From: Halanaerobiales bacterium
GTDB taxonomy: Bacteria; Bacillota_F; Halanaerobiia; DY22613
Reading direction: 5' to 3'
Assembly: GCA_023128035.1 (NCBI GenBank)
Contig: JAGMES010000036.1
Location: forward strand, 1-33,527
Length of the DNA: 33,527 nt
This document shows positions 16,944 to 24,400 of this stretch, one piece after another. The notes below the pieces were generated by a model. That model was given only the letters and a program-made list of their open reading frames with translations, ran no database searches and had not been told where the DNA came from. Both the position numbers and the translations under genes were made by a program. Each line of letters starts with the position of its first letter. Position 1 is the stretch's first letter.

Positions 16944-17001
16944 AAAAATGCATGGCTACATACAGAAAGATATCCTCTGATGCGTTTTGCCATGCATTTT
17001 T
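16944..17001. repeat. Long hairpin repeat, copy B (probable terminator)
   Basis: Same outer arms as copy A (ATGCATGGC and GCCATGCAT) and the same right half TGATGCGTTTTGCCATGCAT; the inner stem is weakened by changes. Flanking A and T runs lengthen the stem. It ends at the stop codon of the gene at 17001-18386 and probably terminates it. Confidence 0.8.
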
Positions 17002-18386
17002 TAGTGAATTCTACGTTGCTGGACTACCACTTCTTTGCCTGCAAAGGCTAACCCTAGTTCGAGAATATCCTTACAACCTCGGTCTAATAATTCTTGACGA
17101 TACTTTTTCTTCTCAATCTGATCTAATGCATCTTGTGCTACATCCGCTAAATTTTTATCTTTTAATCCACGAGCTTTTTTAAATTCCATCACAATACCTA
17201 GTTTATTCTGATCTCTCGGTATTAGCATAACATCATATCTACCATATCCACTCTCACGATTGGATTTAACCTCATACTTTTCATTTAGATAGACAAGCAT
17301 TCCAAGAACAAAAGCATGATAGACCCTCTCTGGTGCTTCGCCATCTGTATCAAAAAAACTCAAACTGTTTAAAAGAAATTTTTGAAATAACTCCTCAAAA
17401 ATCTCGATATCACCTGTGATTAAGCTTTCTAACAACAAATCTACTTCTTTATTTTTAATACTACTTTTGAACCAATTCATGATAATATCTTCATACAAAT
17501 ACAAAACCTCCTGGTTGGGAATCTTTAAATCACAATACAATCTACCTCTTATTCTTTCTTCCGATTCTACTTTTAGATGATCTTCTAAGTCATATTCTTG
17601 TAAAAACTTCCCTACCTCTTCTTCTAATATTCCGAAATATTTATTAAATTTCTCACTCAATAGACTATAAACACTTAAATTATTTAATCCAGAAAAGATA
17701 CTTTCCTTTGCCACACGCAAAATTCCTGTTAAGATACCTTTTTTTAAGGAAATATTATCTTTTAGTGCTCCACTTAAAAAGTTACGCATAAAATCTACGA
17801 CATCATTGTAATATCCGTTTATGTATCCACTTTGGATTGGTGTATCATATTCATCAATTAAGATAATTACTTTTTCTTTATGATATCGTTCTAGATATCT
17901 GGATAAATCTTTTAATGCGTCTTCATTAAAGATTGTATCAGCCTTCATTATCATAATCTTAGTATATAAATCTTTTTCAAGACTCTCTAAAGCATCATTT
18001 GCCAATAAATAGTTGTGTCTTTTATATTCTTCTGCAATTATTTTCTTAAACATCATATAAGCCTTTTCCCAATTTTCCTGCCTAACGTCTTTGAAGGTTA
18101 AATAAATTAGAGGAAATTTCCCTTGATACTTTTGATATTCTTTACTTTTAGAGATGGCTAAATCTTTAAATAAATAATTTCTATCTTCATCAGTCTTTTC
18201 AAAATAATATCTAAGCATTGATATATTGAGAGTTTTACCAAATCTTCTAGGACGAGGTAACAATAAAACCTTAGCGTCACTGTCAATGATTTCTTTTATG
18301 AATAAACTTTTATCAACATAGTAACAATCATTATCTATTATTTCTTTGAAATCACTAATTCCGATTGGTAGCCTTTTTCTTTTCAC
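17001..18386 (-). CDS. AAA-ATPase-like protein with C-terminal PD-(D/E)XK nuclease domain
   Basis: 461 residues. Same two-domain family as the gene at 15107 but clearly diverged from it: start IGISDFKEIIDNDCYYVDKS, Walker A variant RPRRFGKT (45-52), Walker B IILIDEYDTP (174-183), and the C-terminal nuclease core GYGRYDVMLIP followed by GIVMEFKKA, with the D and ExK in place. The start is a GTG whose best ribosome binding site (GGAGG) is about 15 bases away, longer than usual; no better start codon lies between. Both members look intact. The hairpin repeat overlaps the stop codon. Role unknown. Confidence 0.87.
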   Translation of the reverse strand: MKRKRLPIGISDFKEIIDNDCYYVDKSLFIKEIIDSDAKVLLLPRPRRFGKTLNISMLRYYFEKTDEDRNYLFKDLAISKSKEYQKYQGKFPLIYLTFKDVRQENWEKAYMMFKKIIAEEYKRHNYLLANDALESLEKDLYTKIMIMKADTIFNEDALKDLSRYLERYHKEKVIILIDEYDTPIQSGYINGYYNDVVDFMRNFLSGALKDNISLKKGILTGILRVAKESIFSGLNNLSVYSLLSEKFNKYFGILEEEVGKFLQEYDLEDHLKVESEERIRGRLYCDLKIPNQEVLYLYEDIIMNWFKSSIKNKEVDLLLESLITGDIEIFEELFQKFLLNSLSFFDTDGEAPERVYHAFVLGMLVYLNEKYEVKSNRESGYGRYDVMLIPRDQNKLGIVMEFKKARGLKDKNLADVAQDALDQIEKKKYRQELLDRGCKDILELGLAFAGKEVVVQQRRIH

Positions 18387-18508
18387 TCTTATTTTTTATT
18401 ACCTCCTTTCAGTTTGTTGGTATTTTAAAAGATTATATTACTAACTTTCTCGTAAATATTGTAAAATCCTTTGCCTATGTGCAAGTACAATATTTTTACA
18501 AAAAAAAT

Positions 18509-18539
18509 AAACTAGAGAAAAAATAACTCCACTCTAGTT
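18509..18539 (-). terminator. Rho-independent terminator ending the RiPP cluster
   Basis: On the minus strand AACTAGAG pairs with CTCTAGTT and is followed by TTATTTTTTTT. It lies eight bases past the stop of the exporter relic. Confidence 0.8.
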
Positions 18540-18546
18540 TAATCGC

Positions 18547-18939
18547 TCAATTTGCCAACACTTCTTCTGTCATTTTCACCATACTAACACTACTCCATTG
18601 AGATTGATACAGACGTTTATAAACTTCATTTGCTTTCATCAATTCCTGATGAGTTCCTATTCCTGTAATCCTTCCATCTGCAAGGACTGCAATCTGCTGA
18701 GCATTGATTATTGTAGAAAGACCATGTGCAATCACAATAACGGTATGATCTGAAAGTAAGTTTTGTAGCATCTTCTGTATATATTCCTCTGCTTTCCCAT
18801 CTAAAGCTGATGTAGCCTCATCAAAGAGTAACATCCTTGATCCTTTTAGAATAGCTCTAGCAATCGCTAAACGCTGTTTTTGACCGCCTGACAGACGTGT
18901 ACCTCTTTCTCCAATGACTGTGTCGTAGCCATCTGGTTT
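18547..18939 (-). pseudogene. 3' relic of an ABC exporter gene
   Basis: 130 codons encoding only the end of an ATP-binding domain: [12 protein letters not shown], the LSGGQ signature, Walker [18 protein letters not shown] and the H-loop AHGLST. It aligns closely with the last part of the intact exporter at 19343-21160 (PDGYETVVGERG, LLLDEPTSAL, AHRLST). An in-frame TAG (18940-18942) stands directly before the first matching codon. The membrane domain and Walker A are gone. The H-loop Arg is now Gly and the D-loop Pro is Ala. An internal ATG at 18834 could start a 95-residue product, but it would lack the signature motif. Confidence 0.9.
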
Positions 18940-18984
18940 CTAAAACTCCCCCCAAGCAAATTTAACTATTTAAAAGTTAAATTT

Positions 18985-19013
18985 AATAGAGATGGATTAG
19001 ATCCATCTCTATT
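18985..19013 (-). repeat. Post-precursor hairpin, copy 3
   Basis: AATAGAGATGGAT and its exact complement, a 13-bp stem with a three-base loop, ten bases after the stop of the precursor at 19024. Same stem as the hairpins after the other two precursors. Confidence 0.8.
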
Positions 19014-19023
19014 TTTACAAATT

Positions 19024-19224
19024 TTATAAAACATATGGCCCGACACCACTTGCGCAGATAGCTGTACAATCGGTTCCACATCCAATTCCACAACTAGTTG
19101 TACAACTACTTGTACAACTTTGGTAACAACCTAAATAACAACCAGCTTCACATGTTGCAAACATACAAATTCCAACTGGTTTTACACCAAATTGAGACTT
19201 TCCTTTTTTACTTTTTAAATACAT
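19024..19224 (-). CDS. CXXX-repeat RiPP precursor 3
   Basis: 66 residues from the ATG at 19224 (GAGGTG six bases upstream; a GTG at 19233 lies inside that site). The leader-like N-terminus MYLKSKKGKSQFGVKPVGIC is nearly the same in all three precursors. After Cys20 and Cys25, cysteines fall every four residues: 29, 33, 37, 41, 45, 49, 53, 57. That regular CXXX spacing marks peptides modified by CXXX-repeat radical SAM maturases, probably with thioether links from Cys to a neighbouring residue (family knowledge, not seen here). It ends in GVGPYVL, matching the GxGP ends of the other two. No GG-type cleavage site is obvious. Confidence 0.88.
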   Translation of the reverse strand: MYLKSKKGKSQFGVKPVGICMFATCEAGCYLGCYQSCTSSCTTSCGIGCGTDCTAICASGVGPYVL

Positions 19225-19342
19225 CTTCTTCACCTCGTTTCACTAATTTAATTTATTATTTATTTCTTCTGCAGAAGAAACCTTATTTACATCTGATAAA
19301 ATACGTTTCACAGCTTTTGAACCTACTTAGTTAATTTCAACG

Positions 19343-21160
19343 TCAAATAGATACACCTATTTTATTGGTTTGATCTTCTAGCAGATGTTCTGTGCAAAAA
19401 GTGTTCCATTGTGATTGATACAGCCGTTGATACGCTTTATTCGATTGGATTAAATTCTGATGAGTCCCTATTCCATGAATCTGTCCATCTGATAAAACCA
19501 CAATCTGTTGGGCATTAATCACTGTTGAAAGACGATGAGCAATTACAATAATCGTATGATTGGAAAGTAACTCCTGTATCATCTTATGTATATACTCTTC
19601 TGCTTCTCCATCCAATGCAGATGTAGGTTCATCAAGAAGCAAAATTTTAGATCCTTTCAAAATAGCTCTAGCAATAGCCAGTCGTTGTTTTTGACCTCCC
19701 GAAAGACGTGTACCCCTTTCTCCCACGACCGTTTCATAACCATCCGGTAAGCTCGTTATGAAATGATGAATATACGCTTTTTCAGTTGCCCTGATAATCT
19801 CCTCCATCGTTGCCTCGGGTTGTACAAGAAGTAAATTCTCTTTAATCGACATATTAAATAAAAATGGTTCCTGTGGAACAATCCCAATTTGGCCCCGCAG
19901 GTAATCTAAATTGAGTTGGCTAAGTGAATAATCATCCAGCAAAATTTTGCCCTCCATAGGTTCGTAAAATCTCAAAAGAAGATTGAGTAAGGTAGTTTTT
20001 CCACCACCACTAGCACCTACAAGAGCTGTCAACTGATTTGCAGGAATGGAGAAAGAAATATCTTGCAAAACAGGAATCTCGGTCTCATAACTAAATGTTA
20101 CGTGATCAATTTTTATTTCTCCTATTGTCTTTTCAGGTACTAATCCCTCACGTTTTTCAGGGGGAAGCATAAAATTATCAATTAAAGCAAAAATTCTTTC
20201 CAAAGACACCATTGCTTGTTGAATACTGGCGTTCAATCCAGCAATATTCCCTAAAGAACCATTAAACATACCCGAAAATCTATTAAAAGAGACATACATC
20301 CCCATAGTCAAACTTCCACCAATAATTAAATAACCCCCGATTCCCATAACAATTAAGCTAGTAAAACTACTTAACCACATTGTCGAAAGACCTGATAAAG
20401 CCCCAATTACATCCATATTAATTTGAAGACTAAAAATTTTTCTAGTCCAATCTATAAATTTACCTTTAATTAGCTCTTCAATATGTAAAGCCTTAACTTC
20501 TCTTACACCAGAAAAAGATTCGGCTAAAAAACTATAATAATTATCGTTTAACTTTCTCATCTTCTTACCTTTTCGCCGCAAAATTCTACCAAACCACCCC
20601 ATAACTAAATATGATAGCGGAAAAGCACAGACAATAATCCATGCTAAAGTCATATTAATTCTGAAAATTATAAATCCAATCCCGAATACTTTTACTATAT
20701 CTAAAATAATTCGCATTGATTGAAATGTAATGATATTACTCAAAGTACCTACATCACCTTCTAATCGCGAGATGATCTCCCCAACTCGAAGCTCATCATA
20801 AACTTTAATTGGCAAGTTTAAAAGATGATCATATAAATCCCGTTTAAGATCAAGAATAATTCTATTACCTAATAGATCACTTAAATATGTCTCAAGTAGA
20901 CTAATTCCACCATTTGCCAAAGTTAAGCCAAAAAGAAATATAATTGTCTGCCAAATTAGATCCATTTTCTTATCTAAAATATAATCTATAATTCGACCGT
21001 AAAGAAGGGGTTGAAAAAGCTCGAAGACCATACCTAGAACAATAGATGCAAATGTCAGAATAAAGAAGACTATATGGGGTTTTAAATAGCCAAAAGCTCT
21101 CCGAAGTAACATCAAATCGTCTTTCGATAAAAACGATTTTTTATTTTCAGTTTTTTTCAT
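19343..21160 (-). CDS. ABC exporter of the RiPP cluster
   Basis: 605 residues: a six-helix exporter membrane domain (about 20-320), then an ATP-binding domain with Walker A GASGGGKTT, signature LSGGQ, Walker B ILLLDEPTSAL and H-loop AHRLST. A half-transporter, so expected to work as a homodimer. It has no N-terminal C39 peptidase, so leader removal, if any, must be done elsewhere. The ATG at 21160 (AAGGCGG eight bases upstream) is preferred over the in-frame ATGs at 21196 and 21178, which lack a binding site. It lies between precursors 2 and 3 and probably exports the mature peptides. A decayed duplicate is at 18547. Confidence 0.92.
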   Translation of the reverse strand: MKKTENKKSFLSKDDLMLLRRAFGYLKPHIVFFILTFASIVLGMVFELFQPLLYGRIIDYILDKKMDLIWQTIIFLFGLTLANGGISLLETYLSDLLGNRIILDLKRDLYDHLLNLPIKVYDELRVGEIISRLEGDVGTLSNIITFQSMRIILDIVKVFGIGFIIFRINMTLAWIIVCAFPLSYLVMGWFGRILRRKGKKMRKLNDNYYSFLAESFSGVREVKALHIEELIKGKFIDWTRKIFSLQINMDVIGALSGLSTMWLSSFTSLIVMGIGGYLIIGGSLTMGMYVSFNRFSGMFNGSLGNIAGLNASIQQAMVSLERIFALIDNFMLPPEKREGLVPEKTIGEIKIDHVTFSYETEIPVLQDISFSIPANQLTALVGASGGGKTTLLNLLLRFYEPMEGKILLDDYSLSQLNLDYLRGQIGIVPQEPFLFNMSIKENLLLVQPEATMEEIIRATEKAYIHHFITSLPDGYETVVGERGTRLSGGQKQRLAIARAILKGSKILLLDEPTSALDGEAEEYIHKMIQELLSNHTIIVIAHRLSTVINAQQIVVLSDGQIHGIGTHQNLIQSNKAYQRLYQSQWNTFCTEHLLEDQTNKIGVSI

Positions 21161-21288
21161 AGCATATACCGCCTTCATGTTATAAAGTTCAAACATATTT
21201 ACTTATCGACTTTCAAATACTAAGAGTAAAGACAGTAGTAATCCTTCTCCATCTAAAAACAAATTTAAAATATTTATAACTTGATCTT

Positions 21289-21321
21289 AAAATAGAGACG
21301 AAATTATTCCATCTCTATTTT
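21289..21321 (-). repeat. Post-precursor hairpin, copy 2
   Basis: AAAATAGAGA and TCTCTATTTT form a perfect 10-bp stem. In the minus-strand RNA it extends by a U-G and a G-C pair, whereas the plus strand would have an A-C mismatch there. It starts seven bases after the stop of precursor 2. Confidence 0.75.
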
Positions 21322-21328
21322 TATAATT

Positions 21329-21529
21329 TTACATAGCCATTGGCCCTATGCCAGCCGAACAAGTATCTGCACATAAGCCTGTACACCCACCACTACAACC
21401 AGTAGTACAAGTTCCAGTACAGTTAAATCCACAACTACTATAACAACCAGCTTCACAGGTAGCCATCATACAAATTCCAACTGGTTTTACATCAAATTGA
21501 GATTTACTTTTTTTACTTTTCAAATACAT
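21329..21529 (-). CDS. CXXX-repeat RiPP precursor 2
   Basis: 66 residues from the ATG at 21529; a longer frame from a TTG at 21571 is unlikely, because the conserved family N-terminus is MYLKSKK. The ribosome binding site here is weak (AAAAGG directly before ATG), unlike the other two precursors. Ten cysteines at 20, 25, 29, 33, 37, 41, 45, 49, 53 and 57 give an unbroken CXXX series with small residues (Gly, Thr, Ser) between. It ends in GIGPMAM. The first 33 residues differ from precursor 1 by one residue only, so the two are recent duplicates or kept alike by the maturase. Confidence 0.88.
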   Translation of the reverse strand: MYLKSKKSKSQFDVKPVGICMMATCEAGCYSSCGFNCTGTCTTGCSGGCTGLCADTCSAGIGPMAM

Positions 21530-21574
21530 CCTTTTAGATATATCTGTTTTTCTTAAAATTACTAGAATCAATAT

Positions 21575-21607
21575 TAATAGAGATGGAGTTTTAATCCATC
21601 TCTATTA
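21575..21607 (-). repeat. Post-precursor hairpin, copy 1
   Basis: TAATAGAGATGGA and TCCATCTCTATTA, a perfect 13-bp stem with a seven-base loop, seven bases after the stop of precursor 1. No T-run follows on the minus strand, so it may only reduce read-through or protect upstream mRNA. Confidence 0.78.
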
Positions 21608-21614
21608 TGACATC

Positions 21615-21800
21615 TTATAATACCTGTGGTCCTGGGCCAGTTGCACATGTAGCAGCACAATTATAAGTACAAGTTCCAGTACAACTAGTACAGTTAAATG
21701 CACAACTACTATAGCAACCAGCTTCACATGTAGCCATCATACAAATTCCAACTGGTTTTACATCAAATTGAGACTTATCTTTTTTACTCTTCAAATACAT
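21615..21800 (-). CDS. CXXX-repeat RiPP precursor 1
   Basis: 61 residues from the ATG at 21800, with GGAGGTG six bases upstream; an ATG at 21815 lies at the edge of that site and is not favoured. Nine cysteines at 20, 25, 29, 33, 37, 40, 44, 48 and 52: the CXXX series slips by one residue between 37 and 40 (CTSC) and then resumes. It ends in GPGPQVL. First structural gene after the maturase, with an inverted repeat and an AT-rich stretch between that may hold a separate promoter. Confidence 0.88.
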   Translation of the reverse strand: MYLKSKKDKSQFDVKPVGICMMATCEAGCYSSCAFNCTSCTGTCTYNCAATCATGPGPQVL

Positions 21801-21851
21801 CTTTTTCACCTCCATTCTTGAAATAAAATATCATACATATGTATGTTTTTT

Positions 21852-21877
21852 GAGAATCGTCATAAAAGACAATTCCC
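21852..21877 (-). terminator. Hairpin between maturase and precursor genes
   Basis: In the minus-strand RNA, GGGAATTGTC pairs with GACGATTCTC over ten bases with two G-U pairs. The plus strand would have A-C mismatches, so it is a minus-strand RNA structure. It begins 19 bases after the maturase stop. A-rich rather than T-rich sequence follows, so it may be a weak terminator or a processing site. Confidence 0.5.
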
Positions 21878-21895
21878 AGCCTCTAGAGCAAAAGT

Positions 21896-24034
21896 TTATC
21901 TATTAACCACTTTCTCCAATGGATCATAATAATCGATCTCTGGGAAAATCTCATCTACAGAACGTGGAGTTAATTGCCTCAAAATTCTTTTTTCTAGCAG
22001 TAATGTTGCATATTCTTTACTCATCTTCCGCTCAATATGACTGACTACACATTGAACTTTACCAGGGATTAAGTATTCTTTTGTCTGCATCTTATTTTGA
22101 TAAATACAACGACGACAATGATATGCATCACAAGCTGAACAAAGAGAAGACTTTTCTCCCGTCAAAAATTCACGATAATTAAAGTTAATACCTTCTTCTA
22201 CTGTTCCAACCGCATCTCCATTTTCCGTATAATAAAATGCTGGGCAGAGATAAAATTTTCCATCAGGAGCTAAAGCAAAACTATCTAAACCTGCATTACA
22301 GTTCGCCATCTTCTCTAAATGAATTGCATCTGAAAGAACATTCAACTCTAAATATCTTCCACTGGAAAGTTGTTCAGCTAGATATTCTGCAATTTTTAAT
22401 AACTCATTTTCATAGATTGATAACTCTTCATTCGTCAACTTTTCTGTTTCTTCTAAAATCAAATTAATTCTACTCTGTTTCATAAAAATCTTCTTAACTA
22501 TATCACTAAGATTAGGAATAAGATCAGCTTTGATTATTAAAATACAATTGGATCCATCCTGAAAATCTCCTACCTGATTATCATAAACAACTATAGCATC
22601 ACGCCCTGTTACTTTACTGGTTCCAGACTGCATCTCCAATACATCCATACCCCTAAGCAAATCTCTTTCTTCCTCTGATAGTCCTTCAGGTGGTAACATC
22701 AAAACAGGAGTATAGAAGTTCTTTCTAGCAAACTCCAAACCTTTCTTTAAAGTTTCCAGAGACATTTTTCGATCTGACTCTTCCTTTGGTTTATATGTAC
22801 AGTGTCGTACTGACTCATCGGATAAAAGAAAATATAAATGATCCTTACGCGGCCTAGGTATGTCACGATCTAGTTCAGCTACTTCCCTTACTCTAGCCCA
22901 ATAGTAATCATTGGCTCTTACCCTTGCTTTATGCATCTTACAGATATAAGTAGCTCTTTCATATATTGTGTCGATTCTAGCATCATCATAGTTAAGACCC
23001 TGACACCAGGCACATCCTATTGCAACCTGACAATTTATACATTCTTCAGTACTTTGCTTTTCTAAGGTTAATGCCAAGAAAGGCCTAATCTTATCATGAT
23101 CATAGCCATCCTCTATGTTACCTACTACATATCCTTCACGATTGTTTAGAGAATATCCAACAAAACGGGTACATGGATAAAAATTCCCTTCATAATCAAT
23201 TGATAACATCCGTCCAGCGCCACACCAGTTAGCTTTTAAATTTTCTTCAGTGAGAGGAAATCCGAGACTATCAGAGAACAAAGAACAATTAAATTCATCC
23301 CATAGACGGTTATCAATAATGTAATCTGCCAACTGTCTTAATTGCTCTTCAAAAACTAAGTCATCTCCCTCTTCCCAACCTTCTTCAAAGATCACATTGG
23401 CAGGGATTGTCTTAATTCCTAACTCGTAAATACTGATAATACTATCCTTAAGATATGGTAAGTCAGCAGAAGCAAATGTCGCCTTGGTAGCTCCATTTGG
23501 GAACTGCTCTAACCACAAGGGAACATTTTTCACAACTTCCTCATAAGAACCTGAACCATCAGGTTTAACCCTCTGTTGATCATGCTTAATCTTATTACCA
23601 TCAACACTAATTCCTATGCTTAAGTTATTTAAATTTTTCTTAATATATCTTTGTACTTCTGGGGTATGATATAACAACCCATTTGTAGATATGCTAATTC
23701 GATAATTCTCAAACCATTTATGGTTCAAACGATACATTTCGGTTTTAATATAGTCTGTAATCTGATCCATTAAACCTACTTCTAAGAAAGGCTCTCCCCC
23801 AATAAACTCCCAAATTACACTAGATTCCGGAAATTCATCTGGATTGTTCAGTATATAATCAACCGCTTTTTTCGCTGTTTCAAAACTCATCTTATTCTTA
23901 GTATTCTTACCCGTAATATAACAATATTTACAAACAAGATTACAATCCTCAGTAACAACAAAAGTTATATTTTTTACATCGGTCTCTTTCCATGATTCAA
24001 TTTTGGATCCCATCAAATAATTTTCTACAGTCAT
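21896..24034 (-). CDS. Two-module radical SAM/SPASM CXXX-repeat peptide maturase
   Basis: 712 residues from the ATG at 24034 (GGGGTGAG four bases upstream; the ATG at 24058 would overlap the previous gene and lacks a site). Module 1: radical SAM cluster motif CNLVCKYC (Cys31, 35, 38), GGEPFLE, then a SPASM-type Cys-rich region from NWCGAGRM through ECINCQVAIGCAWCQG. Module 2, from about residue 394: DHLYFLLSDESVRHC, an Asn/Asp-rich middle, and a second Cys cluster CNAG...FYLCPAFYY...LCSACDAYHCRRC. The second part matches what NCBI calls 'CXXX repeat peptide maturase', normally a separate protein beside the radical SAM enzyme (from memory). The likely job is to cross-link the cysteines of the three precursors. 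Confidence 0.88.
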   Translation of the reverse strand: MTVENYLMGSKIESWKETDVKNITFVVTEDCNLVCKYCYITGKNTKNKMSFETAKKAVDYILNNPDEFPESSVIWEFIGGEPFLEVGLMDQITDYIKTEMYRLNHKWFENYRISISTNGLLYHTPEVQRYIKKNLNNLSIGISVDGNKIKHDQQRVKPDGSGSYEEVVKNVPLWLEQFPNGATKATFASADLPYLKDSIISIYELGIKTIPANVIFEEGWEEGDDLVFEEQLRQLADYIIDNRLWDEFNCSLFSDSLGFPLTEENLKANWCGAGRMLSIDYEGNFYPCTRFVGYSLNNREGYVVGNIEDGYDHDKIRPFLALTLEKQSTEECINCQVAIGCAWCQGLNYDDARIDTIYERATYICKMHKARVRANDYYWARVREVAELDRDIPRPRKDHLYFLLSDESVRHCTYKPKEESDRKMSLETLKKGLEFARKNFYTPVLMLPPEGLSEEERDLLRGMDVLEMQSGTSKVTGRDAIVVYDNQVGDFQDGSNCILIIKADLIPNLSDIVKKIFMKQSRINLILEETEKLTNEELSIYENELLKIAEYLAEQLSSGRYLELNVLSDAIHLEKMANCNAGLDSFALAPDGKFYLCPAFYYTENGDAVGTVEEGINFNYREFLTGEKSSLCSACDAYHCRRCIYQNKMQTKEYLIPGKVQCVVSHIERKMSKEYATLLLEKRILRQLTPRSVDEIFPEIDYYDPLEKVVNR

Positions 24035-24051
24035 AGTACTCACCCCATCCT

Positions 24052-24375
24052 TTAGCATTCAGTTGGATATTCCAAAAAGATATCACATGTGTTAAAATCA
24101 ATCCTCCAGTGTCCACCATGTATATTCTTCCAATGATACTTCTGTGCCATCAGATCCCACCAACCCTGAAAATTTTGATTAGTATCACTAATATCCTGCA
24201 CTACTTTCTCATACATAGCATCATCAACCTGTGAGTTCTGAGCACTGTTTTCCTGCAAAACCATGACTAATTCCTTTAAAGACATTTTTCGATTATATAA
24301 TCTTTGAATCTCATCTCTTTCTTCTGAAGTAACTTGTCCCACTTTCTCTAACTTTTTTTCACATCCACAACTCAT
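24052..24375 (-). CDS. CXXX-repeat peptide modification system accessory protein
   Basis: 107 residues; AGGAGAG before the ATG. It starts MSCGCEKK, then VGQVTSEERDEIQRLYNRKMSLKELVMVL and a Trp-rich end (FQGWWDLMAQKYHW, HWRIDF). This matches the small helical family that accompanies CXXX-repeat radical SAM maturases; its biochemical role is unknown, perhaps holding the precursor for the enzyme. It ends 17 bases before the maturase start and is probably co-translated with it. Confidence 0.75.
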   Translation of the reverse strand: MSCGCEKKLEKVGQVTSEERDEIQRLYNRKMSLKELVMVLQENSAQNSQVDDAMYEKVVQDISDTNQNFQGWWDLMAQKYHWKNIHGGHWRIDFNTCDIFLEYPTEC

Positions 24376-24400
24376 TATTAATCTCTCCTCTCAGATATCT

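Noticed and set aside
15107..18386. Transposase or insertion sequence
   Set aside because: The P-loop variant RPRRFGK(S/T) and C-terminal D...ExK fit the AAA-ATPase-like/DUF1703 family; no terminal inverted repeats or target duplications bracket the genes.
18547..18834. A 95-residue standalone ATP-binding protein
   Set aside because: Matching codons continue upstream of the ATG to an in-frame TAG at 18940, and the Walker A motif and signature are outside the short frame, so it is a truncated exporter gene.
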